From NCBI RefSeq assembly GCF_900090265.1, contig NZ_LT607752.1, forward strand, positions 868,001-932,000: a stretch of DNA of 64,000 bases, written 5' to 3'. The position numbers and the translations under genes are program-made. The first letter of the stretch is position 1. Each line of letters opens with the position of its first letter. The notes under the pieces were generated by a model that did no database searches, had not been told where the DNA came from, and worked only from the letters and a program-made list of their open reading frames with translations. This document shows positions 26,159 through 35,484 of this stretch, piece by piece. The DNA comes from Micromonospora rifamycinica. Lineage in GTDB: Bacteria > Actinomycetota > Actinomycetes > Mycobacteriales > Micromonosporaceae.

Positions 26159-27226
26159 TCAGCCGGCGACGACCGCCGAGACCCGGCGGACCCGGTCGGG
26201 GTGGGTCAGCACGTCCACGCTGTCGACGTACTGGTCCACCGCGCCGACCAGGGGGCGGTCCCGCAGCACGGGGTCGACGATCGCGGCCCGCAGCGCGGCG
26301 GCCAGGCGGGGCGCGTCGAGCACCAGGAAGGGCCGCCCGTGGAAGGGCCGGACGGTGGGCTCGACCGGCGCGGCCAGCCCGGTGGCGTTGGACCACCCGG
26401 CGACCGTCTCCAGCGCCCGGACCAGCCCGCCCTGCCGGGCCGGCCAGTCACCCGGCCCGAGCACGTCCGCCAGCGCCGCCACCACCGGCGCGGCGTCCGG
26501 CAGCACAGCGAACACGCTGCCGAGCCACTTGTCGTACGGCGGCCACCGCCGGTGCAGCAGCAGGCCGAGGCGCATCAGGTCGCGGGCCACCCGGGCGGCC
26601 ACCAACCGGCTGCCCAACGCGTCCCCCACCTCCGCGCACCGCCCGACGAGATGCTCGGCCTGCCCCACCCGGGTCCACCCGGCGGCCAGCACGTGCCGCC
26701 ACACGTCGTCCGGATACCAGGCCAGGGTGGCCCGGACCGCGCCGACCGCGCCGTGCAGGCCGTCGTGGAAGACCGCACCGCCGGTCAGCTCGGCCAGCCG
26801 CTGCGTCGGCACGGCGAGCCAGTCGTCGCCGGTGACGGCGACGGCGGGGTCGAACCCCAGCCGGCCGCGCAGCCAGTCCCGCCAGACGGCCACCTCCACC
26901 CCGGTGCGGTCACCGGCGACGTCGGGCACCCCCACCCGGGCGGTCGGCCAGCCGAGGAACCGGGTGGGCCGGCCCAGGAACCACGGCGGCAGGTCGGCCA
27001 CCGCCGCGCGGACCGGTGCCACCGCCGCCGGGTCGGCCACGAAGACCTGGGCCCGCGGCCCCCAGTCGTGGTCGGTGGAGCGTTCGGTGTCCAGGCCCAG
27101 CAGCTCCGAACCCCCGTCGAGCAGAGCGGCGGAGTACCGCAGGCCGGGCAGCCGGTCCGCCAGCAGCGGCGCGACGACCTCGTCGTGGAAACGGCGGCAC
27201 AGCACCAGGCCGGGCACGAACTCCAT
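26159..27226 (-). CDS. DUF4037 nucleotidyltransferase-like protein
   Basis: 355 aa. Start MEFVPGLVLCRRFHDE at ATG 27226. The N-terminal GGSELLGLDTERSTDHDWGPR resembles the G-S...DxD motif of nucleotidyltransferases; the rest fits DUF4037 (RLAELTGGAVFHDGLHG, RLGLLLHRRWPPYDKWLGS). Function unknown; members occur near tRNA- or resistance-type nucleotidyltransferases. Confidence 0.82.
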   Translation of the reverse strand: MEFVPGLVLCRRFHDEVVAPLLADRLPGLRYSAALLDGGSELLGLDTERSTDHDWGPRAQVFVADPAAVAPVRAAVADLPPWFLGRPTRFLGWPTARVGVPDVAGDRTGVEVAVWRDWLRGRLGFDPAVAVTGDDWLAVPTQRLAELTGGAVFHDGLHGAVGAVRATLAWYPDDVWRHVLAAGWTRVGQAEHLVGRCAEVGDALGSRLVAARVARDLMRLGLLLHRRWPPYDKWLGSVFAVLPDAAPVVAALADVLGPGDWPARQGGLVRALETVAGWSNATGLAAPVEPTVRPFHGRPFLVLDAPRLAAALRAAIVDPVLRDRPLVGAVDQYVDSVDVLTHPDRVRRVSAVVAG

Positions 27227-27397
27227 GCCCGGCAGTCTCGCCCACCGGCCGGCCGGCGTCACGCCGGTTTCCCGCCCACCGGTGTCCCCCCGGCCGCCCG
27301 GCACCGGACCAGCGGGCCGCCGGCGGGCGGTGGGCGTCGAGGCGACCCACCCCGGTCGTCCCCCCGGTCGTCGGTGGGCTGTGCCAGGCTGTCGGGC

Positions 27398-28318
27398 GTG
27401 GCAGACCAACCCCCGATCCTGCTGATCGACGCCCCCAGCCTCTACTTCCGGGCCTACTTCGGCGTGCCCGAGTCGGCCGCGAAGGCCGAGGACGGTCAGC
27501 CGGTCAACGCCGTGCGCGGCTTCCTCGACATGCTCGCCCAGCTCGTCCGCACCCGCCGGCCCGACCGGATGGTCTGCGCGCTCGACCACGACTGGCGGCC
27601 CGCCTGGCGGGTGGAGCTGCTGCCGTCGTACAAGGCGCACCGGGTCGCCCCGGCCGGCGGCGAGGAGGTGCCGGACACCCTCTCCCCGCAGGTGCCGGTG
27701 ATCCTCGACGTGCTGGCCGCGATCGGCATCACCGCCGTCGGCGCCACCGGCTACGAGGCCGACGACGTGCTGGGCACCCTGTCGGTCACCCAGCCCGGCC
27801 CGGTGGAGGTGGTCTCCGGCGACCGGGACCTCTTCCAGCTCGTCGACGACGCCCGGGAGGTCCGGCTGCTCTACGTCGGGCGCGGGGTGGCCAAGCTCGA
27901 CGACTGCGACGACGCGGCGGTCCGGGCCCGCTACGGCGTACCCGCCGACCGGTACGCCGACTTCGCCGCCCTGCGCGGCGACCCGAGCGACGGACTGCCC
28001 GGGGTGCCCGGGGTGGGCGAGAAGACCGCGGCCCGGCTGATCGACCGCTACGGCGACCTGCCCGGCATCCTCACCGCGCTCGACGACCCCGGCTCCGGGT
28101 TCGCCCCGGGGCTACGGGCCAAGCTCGACGGCGCCCGGGACTACCTGGCGGTGGCCCCGAAGGTGGTCCGGGTCGCCACCGACGTGCCGCTGCCGACGCT
28201 GTCCACCGCCCTGCCGGCCGCGCCCGCCGACCCCGACCGGCTCCTCGAACTGGCCCAGCGGTGGAACCTGGCCGGATCGTGCCGCCGGCTGGTCGACGCC
28301 CTCGCCGGGCACCCGTGA
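27398..28318 (+). CDS. 5'-3' exonuclease (FEN/PIN-like, polymerase I N-domain type)
   Basis: 306 aa. Acidic metal ligands of the 5'-nuclease family: LLIDAPSLYFRAYFG (Asp7), VCALDHDWRPAWR, GYEADDVLGTL and VVSGDRDLFQLVDD, then the helix-hairpin-helix GLPGVPGVGEKTAARLI. It lacks the polymerase part, like stand-alone ExoI homologues. Flap and RNA-primer removal is the expected role. GTG start at 27398 gives the canonical short N-terminus. Confidence 0.94.
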   Translation: MADQPPILLIDAPSLYFRAYFGVPESAAKAEDGQPVNAVRGFLDMLAQLVRTRRPDRMVCALDHDWRPAWRVELLPSYKAHRVAPAGGEEVPDTLSPQVPVILDVLAAIGITAVGATGYEADDVLGTLSVTQPGPVEVVSGDRDLFQLVDDAREVRLLYVGRGVAKLDDCDDAAVRARYGVPADRYADFAALRGDPSDGLPGVPGVGEKTAARLIDRYGDLPGILTALDDPGSGFAPGLRAKLDGARDYLAVAPKVVRVATDVPLPTLSTALPAAPADPDRLLELAQRWNLAGSCRRLVDALAGHP

Positions 28319-28375
28319 CGGTGCGCGGGCGGCCGGGGCCGGTCGCCCGCCACCGGCGGCACGACGGGCCGGCGC

Positions 28376-28450
28376 GGCCGCGACCGGCGGCGCGAGGGAC
28401 GGCCGCGACCGGCGGCGCCAGGGCCGGCCGCGACCGGCGGCGCGAGGGAC
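28376..28450. repeat. three tandem 25-bp repeats
   Basis: Units at 28376-28400, 28401-28425 and 28426-28450, each starting GGCCGCGACCGGCGG; the middle unit differs at two positions. They lie in the 165-bp gap between two convergent genes. Confidence 0.85.
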
Positions 28451-28453
28451 GGC

Positions 28454-28497
28454 TGTCAGTGCTGCGGCGCGGGGCGGCCGTTGTCAGCGCTGCGGCG
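28454..28497. repeat. 16-bp direct repeat at the MHYT gene 3' end
   Basis: TGTCAGTGCTGCGGCG (28454-28469) and TGTCAGCGCTGCGGCG (28482-28497), one mismatch, period 28. The second copy contains the stop codon of the MHYT gene. Confidence 0.7.
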
Positions 28498-29377
28498 GGG
28501 GCGGGACGTCCCGACGGGACGGGAACGGCGTGCCCGGCCGGCCGAGCGTCGTCGACCGGCTGCGCAGGCCCACCGGGTCCGGGGCGGTCTCCGGCTCGAC
28601 CACCGGCGCGCTGACCTGCCGGGCCTGCAGGTACGCGGCGGCGGCCCGGTCGTCGTCGGTGGGGGCGGCGAGCAGCGCGTAGACCAGCCCGACCACCACC
28701 AGGATCACCGCGAGGACGATCGGCACCAGCAGCGTGCTCACCCCCGCACCGGTCAGCTCGCCGCGCCGCTCGTGCAGGTGCACCGACAGGGCGCTCATCC
28801 CGGTGAAGTGCATGCCGTTGACGGCGACCCCCATCACCAGGGCCGAGCCGGCGATCGCCAGCCCCCGGCGGACGGTCATCGCCAGCCACAGCGCCACGGT
28901 GGCCGCCACGACGGCGATGACCACCGACAACCCCACCCGGGTGCCGTCGTAGGCCAGATCGCCGTTGAGCCGCATCGCGGCCATCCCGGTGTAGTGCATG
29001 GCGGCGACGCCGATGCCGGTGAACAGGCCACCGCCGAGGACCTTCACGGCGCTGAGCCGGCCGGTGCCGACGATGGCCAGACCGATTCCGACCGCGCTGA
29101 CGGCGATCACCGTGCTGGCGGCGGTGAGCGGCACGTCGTACCGGATCCGGGTGCCGGTGACCGCGAACCCGAGCATGGCCATGAAGTGCATCGCCCAGAT
29201 CGCGGTGCCACCGATCGCCCAGGCGGCCAGCAGCCCCCACCAGAAGCGCTGACCGGAACCGGTGGCGGTGCGGATCCGCCCGGCGCAGACCAGTCCCAGG
29301 AACGAACCGAGCACGGACAGCGCGTAACTCAGCGCCGGTGTGATCCACCCGTACTCAAAGTGATTGATCTCCGCCAC
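28484..29377 (-). CDS. MHYT-domain membrane signalling protein
   Basis: 297 aa with seven hydrophobic segments and three MHYT-type motifs: AMHFMAM, AMHYTGM and GMHFTGM, spaced in the usual way. The domain is proposed to bind copper and sense O2, CO or NO. Unlike many members it has no GGDEF/EAL output domain, only a polar ~60-residue tail. GTG 29377 with RBS GGGAAGG. Located opposite to the exonuclease gene. Confidence 0.9.
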   Translation of the reverse strand: MAEINHFEYGWITPALSYALSVLGSFLGLVCAGRIRTATGSGQRFWWGLLAAWAIGGTAIWAMHFMAMLGFAVTGTRIRYDVPLTAASTVIAVSAVGIGLAIVGTGRLSAVKVLGGGLFTGIGVAAMHYTGMAAMRLNGDLAYDGTRVGLSVVIAVVAATVALWLAMTVRRGLAIAGSALVMGVAVNGMHFTGMSALSVHLHERRGELTGAGVSTLLVPIVLAVILVVVGLVYALLAAPTDDDRAAAAYLQARQVSAPVVEPETAPDPVGLRSRSTTLGRPGTPFPSRRDVPPPPQR

Positions 29378-29439
29378 GACGGCCTTCCCCCCACTCGTTA
29401 CCGGCGCGTAGGAGACCGCGCCCGAGCAATGATCGGGGA

Positions 29440-29453
29440 GCCTGCTAGCAGGC
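29440..29453. repeat. 14-bp palindrome upstream of the MHYT gene
   Basis: GCCTGCTAGCAGGC is a perfect palindrome 63 bp before the MHYT start. It could be an operator. No other copy was noticed. Confidence 0.5.
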
Positions 29454-29545
29454 GCAACAGTGCCCCCCGGGTTATCCGTGGGGTGCTGTCGCGGTGACCG
29501 TCCGATGCGTCGATTCCCCCGACCGACGGTGACCGAAAGTGATGA

Positions 29546-32359
29546 TCAGGCCGAGGTGTAGTGAGCCAGCACACCCCGGTTGACGGCGACGATCGCCTGC
29601 CGCGCGGTGGCCCGCAGCTCGGTCGACGCCCCGCCGGAGTCGGCCAGCTGACCGAGCAGGTCGGCCACCTGCCGGGCCCACCGGACGAAGTCCCCGGCGG
29701 GCATCTCACCCTCGATCTGGTGGCCACTGGCGAGCACCTTGGCCAGCGTCTCCCCCCGCGCCCAGCGGTAGATCGGCCAGGCGAAGCCGAAATCCGGCTC
29801 CCGGGTCGCAGTCAGGCCCCGCTGCGCCTCGTCCGCCTCGATCTCGCTCCACAGCTTGAGCGTCTCGTCGACGGCGTCGGCGACCGGGCCGCGCGGCAGC
29901 GACGCCCGCTCGTCGGTGTCCCGGCGGGCCTCGAAGACCACCACCGAGACGGCCGCGGCCAACTCCGACGGGGACAGCCCGTCCCAGACGCCCCGCCGCA
30001 GACACTCCGCGACCAGCAGGTCCGCCTCGGTCCAGATCCGGCCGAGCATCCGCCCGGCGGCGGTGACCCCACCGTCGGCGGACAGGTAACCCCGGGCGGT
30101 CAACAGCGCCACGATCCGGTCGAAGGTCCGGGCCAGCGAACCGGTACGCCCGGAGACCCGCTCGCGCAGCTCCTCGGTGTCCCGCTCCAACCGGCGGCGT
30201 CGCTCCGCCCAGCGGGCGTGCTCCTCCCGCTCCGGGCAGGCGTGGCAGGGGTGCCGGCGCAGCTCGGTGCGGAGCTGGCTGAGCCGGTGGTCCTCGCCGG
30301 TCGCCTGCCGGGACCGCCCGCCCCGACGCCCACCGTGCCGGTCCAGCCCGATGGCACTGACCTCGGCGGCCAGATCCCGCCGGGCGCCCGGGGAACGGTG
30401 GTTGAAGTGCTTCGGCACCCGGATCCGGGCGAGCACCTCGGCCGGGGTGGTGAAGTCGCCGGGGCTGACCCGGCCGGCCCAACGGTCCTGGGTGAGCACC
30501 AGCGGCCGGGGCTCGCCGAACCCGCCGGTGGCCGGGTCGAGGACGACCGCGAGACCGGCCCGCCGCCCCGAGGGCACCCGGATCACGTCGCCGACCCGCA
30601 GCCGCTCCAACGCGGCCACCGCGGCCGCCTTGCGCTGGGTCTGCCCCTGCCGGGCGATGGCCCGCTCCCGGTCGGCGATGGCGACCCGCAATGCGAAGTA
30701 CTCGTCGAAGTCTCCCTGGTGGCAGGCCGCCTCGGCGCCGTACGCCTCGATGGTCTCGGTGTTGCGCTGCACCTGCCGGGCCAGCCCGACCACCGACCGG
30801 TCCGCCTGGAACTGGGCGAACGACGACTCCAGCAGGGCGCGGGCCGGGTCGGCCCCGACGCTGCCGACCAGGTTGACCGCCATGTTGTACGACGGCCGGA
30901 AACTCGACCGCAGCGGATAGGTGCGGGTCGAGGCCAGCCCGGCCACCTGCCGGGGGTCGGTCTCCGGCGACCAGACCACCACGGCGTGCCCCTCGACGTC
31001 GATGCCCCGCCGGCCGGCCCGCCCGGTGAGCTGCGTGTACTCCCCCGGGGTGAGGTCGACGTGCGCCTCGCCGTTGAACTTCACCAACCGCTCCAGCACC
31101 ACGCAGCGGGCCGGCATGTTGATGCCCAGCGCCAACGTCTCGGTGGCGAAGACCGCCTTGACCAGGCCCCGGACGAACAGCTCCTCGACGACCTCCTTGA
31201 ACACCGGCAGCATCCCGGCGTGGTGGGCGGCCAGGCCGCGCTCCAACCCGTCGAGCCACTCCCAGTAGCCCAGGACGGTCAGGTCCTCACCGGGAATCGC
31301 GGTGACCCGGGACTCCACCACCCGGCGGATCTCGGCCCGCTCCTCCGCCGAGGTCAGCCGCAGGCCGGCGGCGAGGCACTGCTGCACGGCCGCGGCGCAG
31401 CCGGCCCGGCTGAAGATGAACAGGATCGCCGGGAGCAGCCCCTCCCGGTCGAGCCGGTCGACGATGTCGGGGCGCATCGGCCCGCGCCACCGCGGCCCCC
31501 GCCGGCCGCCGCCGGGACCGGCGCTGCGCCCCTCCCCCAGCTCCAGCCGGCGGACCTGCTCCCGGGTGTAGCGCAGCAGCTCCGGGTGCACGTCGTGCTT
31601 GCGGGCCGCGTCGGCGTCGTGGAACAGGTCGAACATCCGCCGGCCGACCAGCATGTGCTGCCACAGCGGCACCGGCCGGTGCTCGCTGACCACCACCGCC
31701 GTCTCGCCGCGCACGGTGACCAGCCAGTCGGCGAACTCCTCGGCGTTGGAGACCGTCGCGGACAGCGAGACCAGGGTGACCGAGGAGGGCAGGTGGATGA
31801 TCACCTCTTCCCACACCCCGCCCCGGAACCGGTCGGCGAGGTAGTGCACCTCGTCCATCACCACGTAGGCCAGCCCGGTCAGCGTCGCCGAGCCGGCGTA
31901 GAGCATGTTGCGCAGCACCTCGGTGGTCATCACCACCACCGGGGCGTCCCCGTTGATCGCGTTGTCGCCGGTGAGCAGGCCGACCTGCGCGGCACCGTAC
32001 CGCTGCACCAGGTCGTGGTACTTCTGGTTGGACAGCGCCTTGATCGGCGTGGTGTAGAAGCACTTGCGCCGGGCCGGCGGGGTCGCCGACCCGTCGGCCG
32101 CCGTGGTGGCCGTGGTGGGCGTGGTGGGCGTGCCCCGCAGCGCCAGGTGCACGGCGAACTCGCCGACCACCGTCTTGCCCGCCCCGGTCGGGGCGCAGAC
32201 CAGCACCCCGCTGCCCCGCTCCAGGGACTCGCACGCCTCCCGCTGGAAGTCGTCGAGCTCGAAACCCAGGTCGAGCGCGAACTCTTCCAGGGCCGGGAAC
32301 TGGGCGGCCTGGGCGGCCCGACGGCGGGACGCGGCGTACCGCTCGGCTGGGCTCGACAT
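29546..32359 (-). CDS. DEAD/DEAH-box RNA helicase, Ski2/Mtr4-like
   Basis: 937 aa. Helicase motifs in order: Walker A CAPTGAGKT, TTPIKALSNQ, MDEVHYLADRFRG, SLSATVSNAEEF, RAGCAAAVQ region, and motif VI QLTGRAGRRGIDVEG. A C-terminal domain like DSHCT follows (RMLGRIWTEADLLVAECLRRG). In actinobacteria this HelY-type helicase is linked with RNA turnover near the proteasome genes. Start ATG 32359 has no RBS but a TAATCT box 7 nt upstream, so leaderless expression is likely; the longer open frame is not supported. Confidence 0.92.
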   Translation of the reverse strand: MSSPAERYAASRRRAAQAAQFPALEEFALDLGFELDDFQREACESLERGSGVLVCAPTGAGKTVVGEFAVHLALRGTPTTPTTATTAADGSATPPARRKCFYTTPIKALSNQKYHDLVQRYGAAQVGLLTGDNAINGDAPVVVMTTEVLRNMLYAGSATLTGLAYVVMDEVHYLADRFRGGVWEEVIIHLPSSVTLVSLSATVSNAEEFADWLVTVRGETAVVVSEHRPVPLWQHMLVGRRMFDLFHDADAARKHDVHPELLRYTREQVRRLELGEGRSAGPGGGRRGPRWRGPMRPDIVDRLDREGLLPAILFIFSRAGCAAAVQQCLAAGLRLTSAEERAEIRRVVESRVTAIPGEDLTVLGYWEWLDGLERGLAAHHAGMLPVFKEVVEELFVRGLVKAVFATETLALGINMPARCVVLERLVKFNGEAHVDLTPGEYTQLTGRAGRRGIDVEGHAVVVWSPETDPRQVAGLASTRTYPLRSSFRPSYNMAVNLVGSVGADPARALLESSFAQFQADRSVVGLARQVQRNTETIEAYGAEAACHQGDFDEYFALRVAIADRERAIARQGQTQRKAAAVAALERLRVGDVIRVPSGRRAGLAVVLDPATGGFGEPRPLVLTQDRWAGRVSPGDFTTPAEVLARIRVPKHFNHRSPGARRDLAAEVSAIGLDRHGGRRGGRSRQATGEDHRLSQLRTELRRHPCHACPEREEHARWAERRRRLERDTEELRERVSGRTGSLARTFDRIVALLTARGYLSADGGVTAAGRMLGRIWTEADLLVAECLRRGVWDGLSPSELAAAVSVVVFEARRDTDERASLPRGPVADAVDETLKLWSEIEADEAQRGLTATREPDFGFAWPIYRWARGETLAKVLASGHQIEGEMPAGDFVRWARQVADLLGQLADSGGASTELRATARQAIVAVNRGVLAHYTSA

Positions 32360-32366
32360 GTCAGCA

Positions 32367-32372
32367 AGATTA
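32367..32372 (-). promoter_or_regulatory. -10 box for the leaderless helicase gene
   Basis: TAATCT read on the minus strand, 7 nt before the ATG at 32359. This puts the transcription start at the initiation codon. No clear -35. Confidence 0.5.
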
Positions 32373-32445
32373 ATCGGTACCACCGACGCTCCACCCGCCA
32401 AGGCCGTCCGGTACGGGGGTCGGGGCGGGTCGGTAGGGTGCACGG

Positions 32446-33213
32446 GTGCCGGATCACGCCGAACCGCGCGACGCCCCTGACGGCATCGCGAACGCCACCC
32501 GAGCGGGCGCGTCCCGCCGCCCCGTGGAGGCGGTGCTCTTCGACTTCCACGGCACCCTCGCCCAGGTCGAGCAGGCCCACGACTGGGTGGTGGCCGCCGC
32601 GGCCTCCTGCGGGGTGAGCCTGGAGCGGATGCGCGCCACCGCGCTGGCCGACCGGCTGCTCACCGCCGGGCGGGCCGGCGGCCCCCTGCCGGCCCGGGTA
32701 CCGCCCGGCCTGGCCGAGCTGTGGGCCGACCGGGATCTCTACGAGCACGCCCACCGGGCCGCCTACACCGGGCTGGCCGAGACGGTGGACGCCGGGATCG
32801 AGGGCTTCGCCGAGGCGCTCTACGAACGGGTGCTGGTGCCCGACGGCTGGGTTCCCTACCCGGACACCGGGCCGGTGCTGACCGCACTGCGGGACGCCGG
32901 GATCAAGGTGGCCGTGGTGAGCAACATCGGCTTCGACATCCGCGGGCACTTCGCGGCCTGGGGGCTGGCCGAGCTGGTCGACGCGTACGCGCTGTCGTAC
33001 GAGGTGGGCCGGTGCAAGCCCGACCCGGGCATCTTCCTGCGGGCCTGCGGCATGCTCCGGGTGGACCCGGAGCGGACCCTGATGGTCGGCGACACCCCCG
33101 CCGACGCGGGCGCGGTCGCCGCGGGCTGCGGCGTGCTGGTACTGCCGGCCGCCGGCCCGGGACGCCCCAGCGGCCTCGGCGCCGTGCTCGACCTGGCCCT
33201 GCCCGCCCCGTGA
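32446..33213 (+). CDS. HAD-family hydrolase with altered motif I
   Basis: 255 aa. HAD fold motifs: I FDFHGTLAQ (D33, H35), II VVSNIGFD, III CKPDPGIF, IV MVGDTPADAGA. Motif I normally reads DxD; here the second Asp, the general acid/base, is His, while the nucleophile Asp33 is kept. Overlaps the next gene by 4 bp (GTGA), so the two are coupled. Confidence 0.88.
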   Translation: MPDHAEPRDAPDGIANATRAGASRRPVEAVLFDFHGTLAQVEQAHDWVVAAAASCGVSLERMRATALADRLLTAGRAGGPLPARVPPGLAELWADRDLYEHAHRAAYTGLAETVDAGIEGFAEALYERVLVPDGWVPYPDTGPVLTALRDAGIKVAVVSNIGFDIRGHFAAWGLAELVDAYALSYEVGRCKPDPGIFLRACGMLRVDPERTLMVGDTPADAGAVAAGCGVLVLPAAGPGRPSGLGAVLDLALPAP

Positions 33214-34142
33214 CCGCCCCGTCCGGTCGGGCGGCGTCGGTCGGGCTGGTGCTGGGCGGGGCGCTGTCGGTGCACTTCGGCTCGGCCGTCGCCGCGCTGC
33301 TCTTCCCCCGGGTCGGGGTTCCCGGCACGGTCACCCTACGGCTGGCCATCGGGGCGGTGCTGATGCTCCTGGTGTGCCGGCCCCGGCTGCGCGGGCACGA
33401 CCGGGCCGACTGGCTCGCCGTCGGCGCGTTCGGGCTGGCGCTGGCCGGGATGAACTCGGTCTTCTACCAGGCCATCGAACGGATCCCGCTCGGCCCGGCG
33501 GTGACCCTGGAGGTGCTCGGGCCGCTCACCCTGTCGGTGCTGACCGCCCGCCGGTGGACCGCCTGGTGCTGGGCGGGGCTCGCGCTGGCCGGGGTCGCCC
33601 TGCTGGGCCAGGGCGGATTCGACCGGCTGCACCCGGCCGGCGCGGGCCTGGCGCTCGGGGCGGGCGCGCTGTGGGCGGCGTACATCGTCTGCTCCGCGCG
33701 GGTCGGCGGCCGGTTCCCCCGCGCCGACGGGCTGGCCCTGGCCCTCGCCCTCGCCGCCCTGCTCACCCTGCCGTTCGGGTTGGCCGACGCCGGGGCGCGG
33801 CTGTGGCAGCCGGGAGCGGTGGCGCTCGGTGCCGGGCTGGCGCTGCTCGCCTCGGTGCTGCCGTACACCCTGGAGCTGCTGGCGCTGCGTCGACTGGCCA
33901 CCTCGACCTTCGCGGTGCTGATGAGCCTGGGGCCGGCGCTCGCCGCGCTCGCCGGCTGGCTGATCCTCGGTCAGGACCTGCACCCGGTCGAGGTGCTGGC
34001 GATCGGCCTGGTGGTCGTCGCCAGCATCGGCGCCGTCCGGGCCGCCGCCCCCCGTGCCGGTGCACCGCCGGACGGTGGTCCGACGCCGCAGCCGGGTGCG
34101 CCGCTCAGCGCAGCAGACGCACCGCCCGGGGCACCGCGCTGA
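33210..34142 (+). CDS. EamA-family transporter (10 TM)
   Basis: 310 aa. Two EamA repeats, about ten transmembrane segments: first ends near LALAGVALLGQ, second with YTLELLALRRLATSTFAVLMSL and GWLILGQDLHPVE. RhtA-like members export amino acids such as threonine and homoserine; substrate not determined. GTG 33210 overlaps the HAD stop. The C-terminal Pro-rich tail overlaps the convergent kinase gene by 38 bp. Confidence 0.9.
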   Translation: MTAPSGRAASVGLVLGGALSVHFGSAVAALLFPRVGVPGTVTLRLAIGAVLMLLVCRPRLRGHDRADWLAVGAFGLALAGMNSVFYQAIERIPLGPAVTLEVLGPLTLSVLTARRWTAWCWAGLALAGVALLGQGGFDRLHPAGAGLALGAGALWAAYIVCSARVGGRFPRADGLALALALAALLTLPFGLADAGARLWQPGAVALGAGLALLASVLPYTLELLALRRLATSTFAVLMSLGPALAALAGWLILGQDLHPVEVLAIGLVVVASIGAVRAAAPRAGAPPDGGPTPQPGAPLSAADAPPGAPR

Positions 34143-35031
34143 TCCGTACCGGCAGGTCGAGGGAGCGCTCGCCGTCGGCGTAGGTGGTGATGCCCTCGGC
34201 CGCCAGCTCCACCGTGCCGGCCCGGTAACTGCGCACCAGCGGATGCGCCACGTGCGTGCCGGCGTAGATGCGCGGTTTGACCCGGATCAGGGTACGCCGG
34301 TCGAAGCGGCCGCCGACCACCACGTCCAACAACCCGTCGGTGGGGTCGGCAGCCGGGCAGACCCGCATCCCACCGCCGTAACTGGCGCAGTTGCCCACCG
34401 CGACCAGCACCCCGTCGAACCGGTGTTCCACCCCGTCGAGGCGCAGCGTGTACCGGCGTGGCCGCAACCGGGCCAGCTCGACGAGGATGGCCAGGTCGTA
34501 CCGGCGGGGTCCACGGGGCCAGCGCATCCGGTTGGCGCGCTCGTTGACGACCGCGTCGAAACCGGCGGCGAGGACCGCCCCGTACCAACGCTCGGGGCCG
34601 GTGCCGGCGGACATCCGGGCCAGGTCGACTGGGTGGGTACGGCCGGTCCGCAGCGCGGCGACGATCAGCGCGACGGCGGCGAGCGGATCGGCCGGGAACC
34701 CGGTGTCGGCGGCGAAGTCGTTGCCGGTGCCCGCCGGCACCGGGCCGAACGGCACCGAGGTGCCGGCGACCGCCTGGAGGGCCCGGTGGACAGTGCCGTC
34801 GCCACCGACCGTGACCAGCGCGGACGCCCCGGCGGCGACCGCCGCGTGGCAGGCCTGCTCGGCGGCGGCCGGGGTGTCCGCGGTGAGCAGTTCCACCGGA
34901 CGGCCGGCGGCGGCCAGGCCGTCGAGGATCCGGGGCAGCAGCCCCCGGTGCCGGCCCCGGCCGGCAGTCGGGTTGGCGAGCACGGCGACCGGGCCGACCG
35001 CCGGGTGATCGTCTGGGGTCACGGCGAGCAC
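34105..35031 (-). CDS. diacylglycerol kinase family lipid kinase
   Basis: 308 aa. Catalytic-domain hallmarks: NPTAGRGRH phosphate loop, VTVGGDGTVHRAL, and PVPAGTGNDFA. The C-terminal beta domain ends with GERSLDLPVRISAVP. Phosphorylates diacylglycerol or a related lipid at the membrane inner face. GTG start at 35031. 3' end overlaps the EamA gene by 38 bp. Confidence 0.93.
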   Translation of the reverse strand: MLAVTPDDHPAVGPVAVLANPTAGRGRHRGLLPRILDGLAAAGRPVELLTADTPAAAEQACHAAVAAGASALVTVGGDGTVHRALQAVAGTSVPFGPVPAGTGNDFAADTGFPADPLAAVALIVAALRTGRTHPVDLARMSAGTGPERWYGAVLAAGFDAVVNERANRMRWPRGPRRYDLAILVELARLRPRRYTLRLDGVEHRFDGVLVAVGNCASYGGGMRVCPAADPTDGLLDVVVGGRFDRRTLIRVKPRIYAGTHVAHPLVRSYRAGTVELAAEGITTYADGERSLDLPVRISAVPRAVRLLR

Positions 35032-35073
35032 CGTACCGGGCGCGCGGCGGGGTGTCCGGCCGGTCGTGACCGG

Positions 35074-35436
35074 CTAGCCGTGGCCGCAGCCGGGGACGGG
35101 GCTCTCGCTGTGGGCGATCACCGCGTCGAGTCGCTCGCGGGTCCGGATCAGTGCGGCGATCTGTGCGTCGACCCGGTCCCGCTCGGCGGCCAGCAGCGCC
35201 CGCGACTCGGGAGTGGCGACCCCCGCGTCGACGCAGGGCAGCAGTCGGGCGATGGTGGTGCTGGTCAGGCCGGCCGCGTAGAGGTTCTGGATCAGGCGGA
35301 CGCGCTCGGCTGCGTGGTCGGGGTAGAGCCGCTGCCCGTGTGGGCTGCGGGTCGACGCCAGCAGGCCCTGCTCCTCGTAGTAGCGCAGGGCCCGGACGCT
35401 GACCCCGGCCTGCGCGGCCAGCTCACCGATACGCAC
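35074..35436 (-). CDS. MerR-family regulator of the adjacent SDR gene
   Basis: 120 aa. HTH VRIGELAAQAGVSVRALRYYEEQGLL at the N-terminus, then a dimerisation helix (ESRALLAAERDRVDAQIAAL) and a short tail ending PGCGHG. Start GTG 35436 with RBS AAGGGA. Divergent from the short-chain dehydrogenase gene with a canonical MerR operator in between, so it should control that gene. Effector unknown; few Cys, so a metal is not obvious. Confidence 0.92.
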   Translation of the reverse strand: MRIGELAAQAGVSVRALRYYEEQGLLASTRSPHGQRLYPDHAAERVRLIQNLYAAGLTSTTIARLLPCVDAGVATPESRALLAAERDRVDAQIAALIRTRERLDAVIAHSESPVPGCGHG

Positions 35437-35446
35437 GTCACTTCCC

Positions 35447-35478
35447 TTGCCTCTGACGTCAACGTCAGGTCCTAGCGT
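35447..35478 (+). promoter_or_regulatory. MerR-type promoter/operator for the SDR gene
   Basis: -35 TTGCCT (35447-35452) and -10 TAGCGT (35473-35478) are 20 bp apart, and the spacer holds the dyad CTGACGT-CA-ACGTCAG (35453-35468). A long 19-20 bp spacer with a central dyad is the signature of MerR-activated promoters. Seven nt after the -10 lies ATG 35485, so the mRNA is probably leaderless. Confidence 0.82.
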
Positions 35479-35484
35479 AGCGGC

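Noticed and set aside
24806..28450. CRISPR array from short tandem repeats
   Set aside because: Units are adjacent without spacers and only three copies; no cas genes seen.
29561..32617. 1018-codon plus-strand open frame antisense to the helicase
   Set aside because: The minus-strand frame carries all helicase motifs; this is its GC shadow.
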